From positions 372,001-436,000 of the forward strand of contig BCHU01000010.1 in assembly GCA_001599715.1 (NCBI GenBank): a stretch of 64,000 nt of DNA, in the 5' to 3' direction. The notes beneath the pieces were generated by a model. It did not search any database. It saw nothing but the letters and a program-made list of their open reading frames with translations, and was not told the origin of the DNA. The position numbers and the translations under genes are program-made. Positions 24,323-35,110 of the stretch are shown piece by piece. Position 1 is the stretch's first letter. Each line of letters begins with the position of its first letter. Source of the DNA: Phaeotremella fagi (Eukaryota > Basidiomycota > Tremellomycetes > Tremellales > Phaeotremellaceae).

Positions 24323-25903
24323 TCAAGTAAAATGTTTTGCTCTCTCCCTAACGGGTGGTATATCCACAACAAGAGCCACTGATGAATAAAGGATATGAGT
24401 AGTGCATGCCTATAAGGAAAGAGATGAGTGAATTTGGTCACACAATGGACCAATGAATTTTACATACCGCGTTTCCAAACAATGCATATTCTGTTTCAGT
24501 GTTGAATTTGAACGGATCACAAACCCAAAGCAAATCTATCTCTCGCTTTCCTCCCGCTTCTTGCACATCGAACCAGTCGTAACCTCCTCGTGGCTCAATA
24601 AATCTTTTCGAAACAAATAAATCCATACGGATCTGCGGATCTGGTCGATTATCCCATGAAACAGTTTCACCATCTCTGTAGTCAGATTCGAAATCTGCTT
24701 CTTCCCCTTCGTCATTCTCATAGACACAGAGGAACTCGTGATCGAGTTGAAAAACTTTTATTGCGTTGAACAAATGGCTGTCGACACCTTTCAAGATGGT
24801 TGGTAATCTTTCAAAGAAGTGTCTTTCTAATTTCTGAGTGTTCCGAACATACACATGTCGTAAGCCGAAAGCCAATCTACCACCTTCCGGTAAGAATTCA
24901 TCGTTATCGAGAATGTCTCGAATCGATTGACGAAGGGGGCAATGTCTGTCATCTTTGGTTGTATGAGGTTTCTCCCAGTCTTTTCTGAAGCTGAAAACGT
25001 CGTACGTGACTGTGATTTTGGTCCCTGTTTTGACAGGAAGTATTTCATGTAAACAATCAGAGTAAAGAAACGTCCAAGCGATCTGTGGAATGACTTCTTT
25101 TTTATAGTTTCTTCCCCAAACTCTAGAACTCATATCGTGGATATGTGTTTGACCGGCATGGGAGACAACAAGTTCACCTCCAGTGAAAGAGCTCGGTAAA
25201 CAGTATACGAGTGTACCGATGTGATGTCTACCTTGAGGTGTACTAGGATTGCCTGATGTTAAAGGGCCTCTAAATTTGACAAGGGGCGATTGTAACTCAC
25301 TCCCTATGAGGTTTAAAGAAATCGCCTTGTGAATAAGCGTTGAGCTTATTAACTCTGGTTTCAAGATACTGATTATCGTTGAATCCCAATCGCATTTGCA
25401 GGTATTCAAGCACGGAAGAATCGTGCTGGGGACGGGTTTTACCCAGATCGCGACCTACGAAGAATTGACCACACTGGATCGCGTTAATCGAACGAGAATG
25501 AATAAACTGATGTTAAAAGCTTACGTTCAACTCGCGAGATCGACGATGATTCTCATCAAAGACGGTTTCACAATCGAGACCAAATGATGAAGGGGATCCA
25601 GCCTCGTATATCTTTTTAGCGTCTTCATCCGAAAGAGGGAACTGGGAGATCCTGATAATGAACAGTAAGTTTAACATGAGTTTTAAAACATGGTAATCTA
25701 ACATCACATTACACCTACTCATTTCTTGTTCCATAATCATTGCCATAATACAAGAGTGGCTGATCGAAATTACAAGGAATCTCGTCGCTAACAGTGAAAT
25801 TGGATCGTTTTTCGATGAAAGTTCTTCCTAACTGAGTGATGATTTTACGCTCGGATTGATTAAGAGCACGAACTATGACAGGAAAGAATTGTTTATAAAC
25901 CAT
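24323..25903 (-). CDS. 2-oxoglutarate/Fe(II)-dependent oxygenase, copy A
   Basis: Five exons: 25903-25719, 25651-25525, 25473-25301, 25242-24468, 24409-24323; about 448 aa. The double-stranded beta-helix core carries the iron ligands as HxD in FKPHRDTPQGR, assembled across the exon 3/4 splice, and a distal His in YSDCLHEILPV, followed by GTKITVTYDVF whose Lys would bind 2-oxoglutarate. This is a prolyl-4-hydroxylase-like superfamily group expanded in fungi; the substrate is unknown. N-terminus is longer than in copy B (MVYKQFFPVIVRALNQ). Exon 2 (QFPLSDEDAKKIYEAGSPS) is 127 nt, the same as in copy B. The final 28-aa exon (VALVVDIPPVRER) is conserved in all three copies. Divergent from copy B across 294 bp. 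Confidence 0.85.
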
Positions 25904-26197
25904 TTGTGATGATTACGAGTACAAGTGGATATAGACAGTAATTTCTACTGCAACTTACAGTACGAAGTACACGCTCCTAATCCCATTCACATTCACATTC
26001 CGTGAACACCCGAAAGCAATACAGTAGATCCAGCCAACTGCCAACTGAAACATACTTGTTGCCGTACCGTGGTCACATCCAGCCAGCTTAGTCGTACCTC
26101 AGTCTGCTCAACCTTAGCGGTTGACTCAACTGACTTCTCCACGTCAACCGACTTCCACAATTAACAATCAAATCAACCATATCAACCTTCACTTATC
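25904..26197. promoter_or_regulatory. Shared divergent promoter of oxygenases A and B
   Basis: 294 bp between opposite start codons. Landmarks: TCCGTGAACACCCGAA at 25999-26014, TGACTCA (Gcn4/AP-1-type core) at 26122-26128, and CCACGTCAACC just after. The same three elements recur in the same order, on the other strand, in front of oxygenase C at 46.0 kb, so this block was duplicated with the gene and is likely functional. Confidence 0.55.
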
Positions 26198-27816
26198 ATG
26201 GATCGTGAATTGAAACAATCAGAGTGCGATATAATTAAACAATTGGGTACAACGATCTTAAACAAACAACATAATTTCTCAATCAGTGATGTAGATCCTT
26301 GTAGTGATTTGAAACATCCACTTAAATTATATTACGATACTGTCACTTCTGAAAATCAAACTGTCTCCAAGTAAGTCCAAGATTCCTGTAACCCTCATCC
26401 AGTTTGGACACTAATCTAACCATCAACTTTGTGTCCTCTAGCTGCGTTCAGTTCCCTCTTTCTGATTCAGATGCTAAGAAAATTTATGACGCTGGTACAC
26501 CATCACCCCATGGTCATAATGGAGAAACAGTTCTCGATGAAAATTATCGTCAAGCTCATGAATTGAAGGTATGTACGTCACCTCCCTAGTGTTCGATGCA
26601 AATTGAGTAAAACCTTCTACTGTAGCCCGATCGATTTGCTCTCAACGCTGATTTAATCGAATTCTCCTCGGCGCTCCACATTCTCCAATCAAAACTTAAT
26701 ATTCAAGATTATCAATATCTCACCGCTAAGCTTAACAAATTGAATGCTTATGCAGAAGGTGGTTTCTTCAAACCTCATCGCGAGTAGGTTATCATTTCAT
26801 CAATGATGTACTTGTATTGTCAACAACTAACAACCAATAGCACACCTCAAGGTCGTGATCACATCGGTACTCTGACGTTCTGTTTACCGACCTTATTCAA
26901 ACGAGGTGAACTCGTCGTTCGTCAAGATGAACACGAAATCGTGATAGATTGGGCTGGAAAAGTCATGTCAACTAACGACAATAATCAAGTCGTTCCAAAT
27001 ATCGCTTGGTCTTTCCTATACTCTGACTGTTCTCATGAGGTTCTACCTGTTGAAATCGGTACCAGAATCACAATCACTTACGACGTCTTCTTATCGGACA
27101 AGACTGTTTGGGAATCTGGAGATTCTAGAATCGATGTTATCAAAAAGCAGTTCGAAAATGATGTTTTGAAAGAACAAAGCTTTTTACCAGAAGGTGGTCG
27201 TTTAGCTTTCGGTTTGCGTCATTCCTACGTCGAAGATGTCGATGACGTCGTGAACGGTTTTTTCGAGAAAATACATGATTACTTGAAAGGTGTTGACGGA
27301 GCTCTTCTTCAAGTCATCCAGGATTTGGAGTTGACCTATAAGGTTGTTTGTGTTTATCAGAATGAGTGGGATGAAGATGAACATTCTGATGATGAAGATG
27401 ACGGATTCGAATGGGATAAAAGACCAAATCCTGAATTTCGTTTAGACTTACTTGTCAGAGACGACTTTGTTTATTTTGGAGACTGGCAAGTTGATTATTT
27501 CAATCCTTGGACAGAAGGTTGTAAACGCGAGAAGGATTTAATCTGGGCCGCCCGACCTGGGAATTTTGCCACTAAGGCTACTTACCTTGCTTATGGGAAT
27601 GAAGTAGGTGTTTCGTTCATGATTAAAAACTGGGCTGAAAAAATGATTCAGGCTACTTTAAGTTACCTGTACGCGTCACTAGCTCTCATCGTTGAGATTC
27701 CTAGTTTCGAAGAGAGATCTAAAGGTGGTACTGAAGGTCTGTCGTCCGATAAAGAAGGTCAAGCTGAAGCTGAAAGTGAGCCCTCAGCTAAGCGTAGCAG
27801 AAAGAATGAGAATTGA
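26198..27816 (+). CDS. 2-oxoglutarate/Fe(II)-dependent oxygenase, copy B
   Basis: Five exons: 26198-26370, 26442-26568, 26626-26783, 26841-27603, 27652-27816; about 461 aa. Starts MDRELKQSECDIIKQLG. The third exon (PDRFALNADLIEFSSALHIL) and the KLNAYAEGGFFKPHRD join give the HxD iron site across an intron; SDCSHEVLPVEIGTRITITY gives the distal His and the 2-oxoglutarate-binding Arg. Region LPEGGRLAFGLRHSY is shared by all three copies. A 48-nt in-frame intron (27604-27651) separates YLAYGNE from the last exon; its position matches the last intron of copies A and C, so it is real although it contains no stop. The C-terminus adds an acidic and then basic tail (KRSRKNEN), a possible nuclear signal. 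Intact copy; substrate unknown. Confidence 0.87.
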
Positions 27817-28120
27817 TAGGTTATATACATGTATATGAGTAGATAGGTGTATAAGTATCCTACAAGTACTGAACGAATGAAGTTTCCTGCGCCACTTTGC
27901 CACAAATATATCGGATTTATTCGATTTATTCGGCCGTAGAAGAGTGCGTTATGTCTAAACCCTGAGTAGAGTAAAGTGAAGCAAAGAAACGAAATCGTCA
28001 CTGGGTGGTGGTTGGTGGTGTTGTTGATTTCACTTTTACATCTACAAGTACTTTTACATCTTCTATCTTACTCTAACCCTCTACATCTCTAAATACTCAC
28101 TTCTCCACTCCCCTATCACC
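27817..28120. other. Intergenic, promoter of IDH1
   Basis: 304 bp. Pyrimidine-rich run CTCTAACCCTCTACATCTC lies just before the ATG. Nothing else recognised. Confidence 0.4.
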
Positions 28121-29669
28121 ATGTTCTCCCCTTCTATCAGATCCTCCGCTGGCGGTTTATTAAGAGGTTCCGCCTTACGTTCTGCCCAAGTATGTTTGCT
28201 TTTGTTTGCAAAGACGTTTAAAAACTCATCGACGTGTGTTAACACCCCCTCTAGCATGTCCCAGCTGTTCGTTCCATGGCAACCTTAGTCGATGAGAAGA
28301 GAGTAAGTCTAGCCCTCTTAAAATGAAAAGGACCCATCTCTAACCTCTCTTTGTGCTTAGCTTCCCGCAAAATTCGGTGGTATGTTCGCTGACCTCTTGT
28401 AATACGTATTCAGCTGACCCTCGTCAACAGGCAAATACACAGTAACCCTCATCCCAGGTGATGGTATTGGTAAAGAAGTTGCCGATTCAGTTAAAGAAAT
28501 TTTCGAAGCTATCAAAGCCCCTGTTCAATGGGAACAATACGATGTTTCTGGTGAAACCAGTGGTGGTGAGAAACTTTTCCAAGAGGCCATGGAGAGTTTG
28601 AAGAGAAATAAAGTTGGATTGAAGGGTGGGTTTTGGATTAATTTATTAGGAAGAAATCCCCTAACCCAATCAATCTTCAGGTATCCTTTTCACACCAATG
28701 GATCAAACGGGACACAACTCATGGAACGTCGCTATGCGTCAAACTCTCGATATCTACGCTTCAGTCGTCGTCTGCAAATCACTTCCAGGTTACCCAACCC
28801 GTCACGCCGATGTCGATTTCGCCATCATCCGTGAAAACACCGAGGGTGAATATTCAGGTTTGGAACATCAATCTTTCCCAGGTGTCGTCGAAAGTTTGAA
28901 GGTTTCAACGAGAGCCAAAGCTGAACGTATCGCTCGATTCGCCTTTGATTTCGCATTGAAGAACAACAGAAAGGTGAGTTTGGGGGATTTGGATTAGGTC
29001 TAGGATGAGAATTAACGATGAGAACAGAAAGTTACATGTGTCCACAAAGCCAACATTATGAAACTCGGTGATGGTCTTTTCCTCAACACCTGCAAAAGAG
29101 TCGCCGAACAGGAATACGGTCACACTGGAATCAAATTCGATAGTATGATCGTCGACAACACCTCCATGCAACTCGTTTCCAAACCCCAACAATTCGACGT
29201 CATGGTCATGCCAAACTTGTACGGTAACATTGTTTCAAACATTGGTGCTGGTACGTTACCTTTTCTTTGATCTTAAATGTCGCTAACTGTTTGTTTGTAT
29301 TTCAGCCCTAGTCGGTGGTCCAGGTATCGTACCAGGATGTAATTTCGGACGTGAATACGCACTTTTCGAACCTGGATGTCGTCACGTCGGAAAAGATATC
29401 ATGGGTACCAACAAAGCTAATCCATCTGCCATGATTTTGAGTTCAACAATGATGTTACGTCATTTAGGTCTCGAGACTCAAGCCAACTTGGTAGCCTCTG
29501 CTACTTACGAGGTTATCAAGGAAGGTAAAGTCAGAACCGCCGATATGCACGGTAGGTTTAGGATATCTATTTATCGTTGCAAGATCAAGGATACTGATTG
29601 CTGGTGTTTCTAGGTACCGCTTCTACATCTGATTTCACTAAAGCTGTTATTGACAAGGTCTTGGCTTAA
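28121..29669 (+). CDS. IDH1: NAD-dependent isocitrate dehydrogenase subunit 1, mitochondrial
   Basis: Eight exons: 28121-28189, 28255-28302, 28361-28379, 28431-28625, 28681-28973, 29028-29250, 29306-29551, 29614-29669; about 382 aa. The N-terminus is a basic, Ser-rich mitochondrial presequence ([20 protein letters not shown]). The enzyme fold shows [72 protein letters not shown] and [17 protein letters not shown]. The alignment is closer to yeast Idh1 (regulatory subunit) than Idh2, judged from memory of the family. With its partner subunit it oxidises isocitrate to 2-oxoglutarate in the TCA cycle, allosterically controlled by AMP. Exon 3 is only 19 nt. Intact. Confidence 0.93.
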
Positions 29670-29976
29670 AAAGCGTTGTTTAGGTTGTTGTAGTTTTTCA
29701 AAAAAAGATGCAACTGAAGTAATCTTGTGTGTTCCACCGATCGCAGTAACGGACAAGCAAACAGTGCAATCAGTCTGGGAATTGAATATCTGTATTGTGA
29801 CATCTCAATATTCTGCATCATTTCCGTTCAACTAACTTTCCATAATACTATTCTCAAACTAGATCTGTTTTTTTCTTTTTTTTCTCTCTTTTTTTTTTGT
29901 TCGGAATTTCAATTCAAAGCCCCTCCTTCCACACTTCCATTCTACTCCCCTTTCTGACTCCCTCTAAACTACGGTC
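29670..29976. other. Convergent intergenic, T-rich
   Basis: 307 bp between the stops of IDH1 (+) and the small gene (-). It contains T-rich runs around 29868-29900, consistent with 3' end formation. No gene seen. Confidence 0.35.
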
Positions 29977-30747
29977 TCAACCAGCAAAAGAAAAAAGACT
30001 CTCGTTATCCTCAGACAACAAGTGGTCCCAGCTGGATGAAGTCTCACCAGCCTCCGAGTTTGCTGAAACAGATGATTGAGGCGCAGAACTTCCTTGTTCG
30101 GCTCTCATCGAAGAAGTTGAACTCTTGGGAGCGAGGGTTTGCCCGCTTGATGACTCTGTGAAAGGACTTCTCTGATTGATAGCGCGACTGATTCTATCAA
30201 TTGTTTGAGTGTTCTCTTTTACATCTGGCTGATTATTGTAGTAATCGTCTCTAACTGCATCGTCGTATTTCTTGATAGTTTCTTCAGAGAGGAAGAAGGT
30301 CTGTAAACGACGAGAGTGGATTAGCATTTGTTGAACAGAAGCAGCAAGTCCTGGTAAGATTTCGATTGAATACTTCTTGTCGGACTCTTCGAGAACTTTA
30401 ACACCTTCGGATAAGAAAAAATGAAAGGCTTTACCAGCACTATCTACCTCGTAGAAATCATCCTCCTTACCATTGACAACCATCCCAACCTGATAGCACA
30501 ATTCACCGTTGTTCATCCAAGTGCTGAGTTCGACTTGGGGATACGCCTTTGATTTGCTGTCTATACTGAGGTCACCGTCTCTATTCGGAACGTTGAGTTA
30601 GGAATCAAAGAGCGAACAAGCAAAGAAGGGGATGGTTTCAAGAAACAGTACTCACCGATCTCTGGAGAACCTTGTAGTGATGTCGTTTGATCGGTCTGAG
30701 AATTTATATTCCTTGTGAGGCTTGAGCTGGGAAAGGTTTGAATTCAT
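29977..30747 (-). CDS. Family A small two-exon protein, 30-kb copy
   Basis: Exon 1 is 30747-30656 (92 nt, phase 2, donor GTGAGT); exon 2 is 30580-29977; 231 aa. It starts MNSNLSQLKPHKEYKF and exon 1 ends DITTRFSRDR; the 31-kb copy starts MESKLSQLSKQRHRYEW with the same 92-nt exon 1. After the splice comes DGDLSI, then a beta-rich segment (YQVGMVVNGKEDDFYEV), then the helical signature MLIHSRRLQTFFLSEETIKK shared with the 31-kb (MLVQSRQLHTYFLSEETINK) and 35-kb copies. The C-terminal 60 residues are Ser-rich and disordered. No signal peptide or membrane segment. Function unknown. Confidence 0.65.
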
Positions 30748-31194
30748 CTCTTGAGTGTAGTGCTGAATTGGTAGAGTTGATTATAATTAGGGTGGCAGGA
30801 AAGAGAGGAAGAATAGAATGAAAGAGTACTCAAGGGAGATTTGTCTATGCTCCACAATTCTGTGCATAAAGGAGAAATCACCTCTTTTCATTCTCGACAG
30901 AAGGCAAATTCTAGTTGTACAAACAGCACATACACTGTTATCAGAACCGCCAAAACAAATCCCGAAAGCTTTCTTCCTCTTTGAAGACTATTTTGGGATA
31001 CAAGGTTTGAAAAATCGACTGGATGTATTGGCTTGACTAATTTGAAGTAGTCGATAGTGACTGAAATGCACCAGTGATTCAAATAAAGGTTAATTGATAA
31101 TCATCATTCACGCATTCATTCACCAGCAAAACATTTGTACGTATATCACAATATTGTAATTCATCCCTAGAACCTGTTCTGACCTTCAACTTCT
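30748..31194. other. Intergenic in the small-protein island
   Basis: 447 bp between tandem minus-strand family A genes. Short ORFs on both strands lack support. No repeat or RNA recognised. Confidence 0.35.
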
Positions 31195-31874
31195 CTACTC
31201 GGCCTCAGTCTCATAGGGATGTGCATCTGATTGGTAGAAATAGTCTTCGCTACCCCCAACCGTTTTTACTGACCTCTTGAGGGGATTTCCGTATGTAAAC
31301 GGTTTGTTTTCGTTGAGACTACGAGCGAGTTCATCGATTTCAAGAGAGATCTTCTTGTGTTTGGCGATATCACCCGGAGTGTAAATCTCGGCTTCGTCTT
31401 TTGGCTCATCACATTTATTGATGGTTTCTTCTGAAAGGAAGTATGTGTGGAGTTGACGTGATTGAACCAACATGGATTTGACTATTTCAAGAGCTTTAGC
31501 CTTGTCAAACCCGTGTTCTGAATAATCACCAATTCTTCTGTCGACCTTAGCATACGCTTCTCCTGTGCTTGTGGTATAACTGCAGAGAATAGCAAAATTG
31601 TCTCTTTTGACGGTGATCTCAAAATCCCACTGCCCCTTTCTTTTGTTGATTGCATACAGAGTGACTTCGTAGTCTTTGTCTGTATCACAATGGACTCTCA
31701 GCCCTCCTTTGCTACGACATGTGTCAGCGGCAGACGTATGACACCATCTTGTACAGATACAAAGATGGAAGGTTGTACTCACTAGGTGGCAAATGTGGTA
31801 TGGATACCGGTGTCGTTATTCTTCCACTCGTAGCGGTGTCTTTGTTTTGATAATTGGGATAATTTGGATTCCAT
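31195..31874 (-). CDS. Family A small two-exon protein, 31-kb copy
   Basis: Exon 1 is 31874-31783 (92 nt, phase 2, donor GTGAGT); exon 2 is 31711-31195; 202 aa. N-terminus MESKLSQLSKQRHRYEWKN, exon 1 ending HTTFAT. Exon 2 opens KGGLRVHCDTDKDYEVTLYA, a likely beta hairpin, followed by WDFEITVKRDNFAILC and the helical signature MLVQSRQLHTYFLSEETIN. The tandem neighbour at 30 kb shares exon length, phase and the signature, so they arose by duplication and have diverged strongly elsewhere. C-terminus is acidic. Function unknown; cytosolic location is assumed only from the lack of targeting signals. Confidence 0.65.
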
Positions 31875-32211
31875 CTTATATTATCACTTACCTTAAGTTT
31901 GGTTATTGAACAATGAAATTTCAGCTTTGATGGGGGAAAAGAAAGAAAGAAAAAAAGAAAGAAAGTGGGGAATACAGGACGGTATTCATACATAATCCAG
32001 AGGCCTTCCTCCCTGCTCCACTTTGAAGCCTTGTGTCTACCTAGAAGTTGCCGAAAGACAAGAGATTCTTCATTGTCGGGAAATGTCGGAGGACTTCTTT
32101 GATGCTCCACTTTGAAGGCATATGTCTACCCAGAAGACCCCAGAAGACATGAGACTCTCGCATGTTAAGAAATTACTTCGGACGTATTTGCAGATTGAAA
32201 ATTTCATGAAT

Positions 32212-32591
32212 CTATCTTGAATTAGAAGACATCTCTGGATATCTTTGAAAGCTCTGCGGTAAAAATGTCTTCAAGGCTAAGTCCCAGTGCAAATCTGCAT
32301 TTTTTATGTGCACGTATACGATTACTTGACTGCCTTCGGGTACGTATGCATTTGTCCCTATCAAGAAGAATCCACTTTGGTCACTTAACAGATAAATCTC
32401 CTTGTCCTCTGTATGCTTTTCCCTCTCGTGATCCACCTTCACCACCAGAAATTTCCTCAAAAACTGGCCAAAACGATTAATATAAAACTAAAAGAAATCA
32501 CCACTTTTTCACCCTGAAAAATTGTGACATTCACAGAGTCATGGAGGAACGCGCAATTTGGAACTTGAGCAAATTGTCCCCAGTCGACCAT
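32212..32591 (-). CDS. Candidate small two-exon gene, uncharacterised
   Basis: An ATG at 32591 opens MVDWGQFAQVPNCAFLHD, continuing to GEKV; a very short GT...AG segment (about 38 nt, ending GGCCAG) would join it in frame to FLRKFLVVKVDHEREKH and a beta-rich stretch (SGFFLIGTNAYVPEGSQV), ending MSSNSR. Length ~112 aa. Orientation and beta-rich content resemble family A, but the signature helix is missing and the intron is shorter than any other here. Could equally be a relic. Confidence 0.3.
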
Positions 32592-32832
32592 ACGTTACCT
32601 TGTTTCACGCAGGAGTCACTTTGAGATGAAATTACCCCTTTTCCTTACCATAGTTGAAAGGAAGGAATCCTTTCTCTTGATCTTTTACTGTTTCATGAGG
32701 CGATTTAAAGGTAATATACATATCGTAGCCGTGTCAGCGTATTGAACAGCGGATCTACGAGAAATTGTCCAACAATTGTCACCAGACGACGAACTAATCT
32801 GAAAATCTCTCAAGGCTATATCCCCTTTCCCT

Positions 32833-33483
32833 ATGTCAACAACGAGTTCCAGCACGATTTCTGAGTCTGACAAAGACTCACAGGTAGAAAGTGATGCTTC
32901 AACAATCGATATTCCCCAAATACAATTTACGGTCTGTAGCAGTGGAGGTGATGATGAGGCGGGTTCTTGGATCGATGATGATACTTCTGGTGGTATTGAA
33001 GATGAGAACGGTACGAGTGACAACACAGACTTGTTCTCGGCACAACACGAAAAATCTCTCAACCTCTCACCCCAAGTCCACGACTGGTCAACAAAGTCAG
33101 ACGGAGACACGATAGATTCCAAATGTTCAGAATTTGGATTCAAGTTTTCTGGCACACCCCAAGAAGATAAATGGAGTTTTGGTGTTTCCAGAGGTGGTGA
33201 AGGATATTTAATGACCAAGATGTACAAGGGTATTAGACCTTCTACCGGAGAATTTGAAGGGTGGCTAGGCGAAATAGCTCGGTCTAAGGCTGGAGGGAGG
33301 ATTTTATCTGGCAGTGGGATTACAAATGATGATTTCGGTACAATCGCATCTGGTTTTAGTAAGGAATTGGAGGGTAGATATAGCGAGAATGCTGCTTCTG
33401 GTAGTTCTTATGGTGATACTGCTCCTTCTAGTGTAGCTGGTTCCGATTGTGAAGGTCATGGTACAGAAATCAGTGTGGTTTAG
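32833..33483 (+). CDS. Acidic single-exon protein, tandem pair member 1 (family B)
   Basis: Uninterrupted 216-codon frame. N-terminal half is Ser/Asp/Glu-rich (MSTTSSSTISESDKDSQVE) with an island IDIPQIQFTV. The C-terminal ~100 residues form a compact region: CSEFGFKFSGTPQEDKWSFG, then TKMYKGIRPSTGEFEGWLGE, then SKAGGRILSGSGITNDDFG and IASGFS. Each block has a counterpart in the gene at 34046-34825 (CSKVNIKIYGA, RKGYKGEGPHTDHFKTWLKE, SDAGREIFYGSGFKLSDV, IAYGFS). No intron, unlike its neighbours. I do not recognise the domain. The upstream flank also repeats (AATCCTTTCTCTTG near 32666). Confidence 0.6.
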   Translation: MSTTSSSTISESDKDSQVESDASTIDIPQIQFTVCSSGGDDEAGSWIDDDTSGGIEDENGTSDNTDLFSAQHEKSLNLSPQVHDWSTKSDGDTIDSKCSEFGFKFSGTPQEDKWSFGVSRGGEGYLMTKMYKGIRPSTGEFEGWLGEIARSKAGGRILSGSGITNDDFGTIASGFSKELEGRYSENAASGSSYGDTAPSSVAGSDCEGHGTEISVV

Positions 33484-34045
33484 AAGCGGAAATGACTTTC
33501 ATAGATGACATTACAAGAATGAATTTGGGGAGGTAAATTACTTGATGTAGGTCGTAGGCTGTAGAATGAGCTGCCAGGCCTCCGTTGAGACTCATGAGAT
33601 TGGTATGCAGCGAAGTGATGTACAAGTTTCATTAGTCAGTATACTGTCTCGCTCTCAATGGAACGCTTGTTATTGATCATTGATTCATGAAAAGTGGCTC
33701 AGCCACAGTTGTTGGTTTTACTGACCTTTGAGTCCGCACATGAAGGCGTTCACAGGAATGAAGGACAGGCTAGATTTCAATTTCAATCATTCACCCTTCT
33801 AACCACCCACTGCATTGTAGTAATCAAAAGCCGCTCTTTGCAAATTTTCATCCTTTCATTGTCAAATGTAAAAGGAAGAGATCCTTTCTCTTGTTCCGTT
33901 GATGTTGATATTAGTCGGACATTATGTGATTGTGAGCATTGACAGCATCAAAACGACCATTGGTGTCAAATCTTTGAACAGTTGTAAGTACCAGACCAAA
34001 CGACATTCCTGAAAATCGCTTGAAGCTTATAGTCAGTTTCTTTCC
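33484..34045 (+). promoter_or_regulatory. Intergenic and promoter of the second family B copy
   Basis: 562 bp. The block GGAAGAGATCCTTTCTCTTG at about 33872-33891 parallels GGAAGGAATCCTTTCTCTTG at about 32656-32675 in front of the first copy, at similar distance from the ATG, so the promoter was duplicated along with the gene. Nothing else seen. Confidence 0.45.
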
Positions 34046-34825
34046 ATGTCGACATCGAGTGGCAGCACGATATTTGGATCCGACGACGAGTCGAGGTTAG
34101 AAACCGAGTCTTCGGTGGATATTCCTGAGATTCAAATCACTTTCTACAGTGATCATTCTGATAAAGACACGGTCGGTAGTGATGAAGATCAGAGTAGTAC
34201 GATTGGGAGTGATGAAGATGCAGATAGTCGGTGTGCAACGAGCACCAGTATGAATTCCTCAACAAACCTTACTGCTAGTGAGAATAGTCGGTTTACAACG
34301 AAGGCTAGTAAGAGTCTGGCACCCAAAGGGTTTGAACCTGCGAATAGTTGGTTGACGAAGAACGCTATCTTGAATTCGGTACCAACACAGATTAAAGAAT
34401 ATCTAAACGTCCGCCCGAAACGTAACACTTGGTTAACACAAATCGAGGGAACCAACGTCGAATCTGAATGCTCAAAAGTTAACATCAAAATTTATGGTGC
34501 TCTCCAACATTGTACTTCTCAGAATGGTACTTGGAGTTTAGGATGTACGAATGGTACGGATGAATATGTTATTAGAAAGGGATACAAAGGTGAAGGACCT
34601 CATACCGATCACTTTAAGACTTGGCTTAAGGAGTTACGTAAATCTGACGCTGGGCGTGAGATATTTTATGGTAGTGGATTCAAACTTTCCGATGTTCGTA
34701 GTATAGCCTATGGTTTTAGTAGAGCTTCTCAAACAATCTCGACTAGAACTAATTCTGAGGTATCCTGTAGTAGTGTAATTAGTGATGGACGCGGAAGCTC
34801 TGTCACTGCCTCCAGTGTGGGCTGA
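34046..34825 (+). CDS. Acidic single-exon protein, tandem pair member 2 (family B)
   Basis: Uninterrupted 259-codon frame, 43 residues longer than its partner because of a Ser/Asp-rich expansion (GSDEDQSSTIGSDED) and a middle insert. N-terminus MSTSSGSTIFGSDDESRLE followed by SSVDIPEIQITFYS matches the partner's IDIPQIQFTV. C-terminal domain: NGTWSLGCTNGTDEYVIRKG, FKTWLKELRKSDAGREIFY, IAYGFSRAS. The Trp, Gly-Tyr-Lys-Gly, Trp-Leu and Ala-Gly-Arg positions are shared by both copies, so they probably define a small folded domain. Unknown function. Confidence 0.6.
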   Translation: MSTSSGSTIFGSDDESRLETESSVDIPEIQITFYSDHSDKDTVGSDEDQSSTIGSDEDADSRCATSTSMNSSTNLTASENSRFTTKASKSLAPKGFEPANSWLTKNAILNSVPTQIKEYLNVRPKRNTWLTQIEGTNVESECSKVNIKIYGALQHCTSQNGTWSLGCTNGTDEYVIRKGYKGEGPHTDHFKTWLKELRKSDAGREIFYGSGFKLSDVRSIAYGFSRASQTISTRTNSEVSCSSVISDGRGSSVTASSVG

Positions 34826-35110
34826 AGGGAAAAGGAAATAGATTCCAGTCAACAAAGAGAAGCTGGAGTAAGGGGGAGATTGGAGTGTGGTGTTTATTCT
34901 TGAGATTGTCTCTGAGTATTGAGTCTTGAAGTTATATGTATAAGACGTACACCATTTTGTCAAACGAGCAGTATGACCATTTACTTTATTGAAAAGATTC
35001 TCACATCTCGTTCTCTCACTTGCATTGAATGGATGATTTACTGAGATTCATATACTCAACGATCAAACATACATACACTATCTCTTTTGCTCTGCATCTT
35101 GTCTCTCTCA

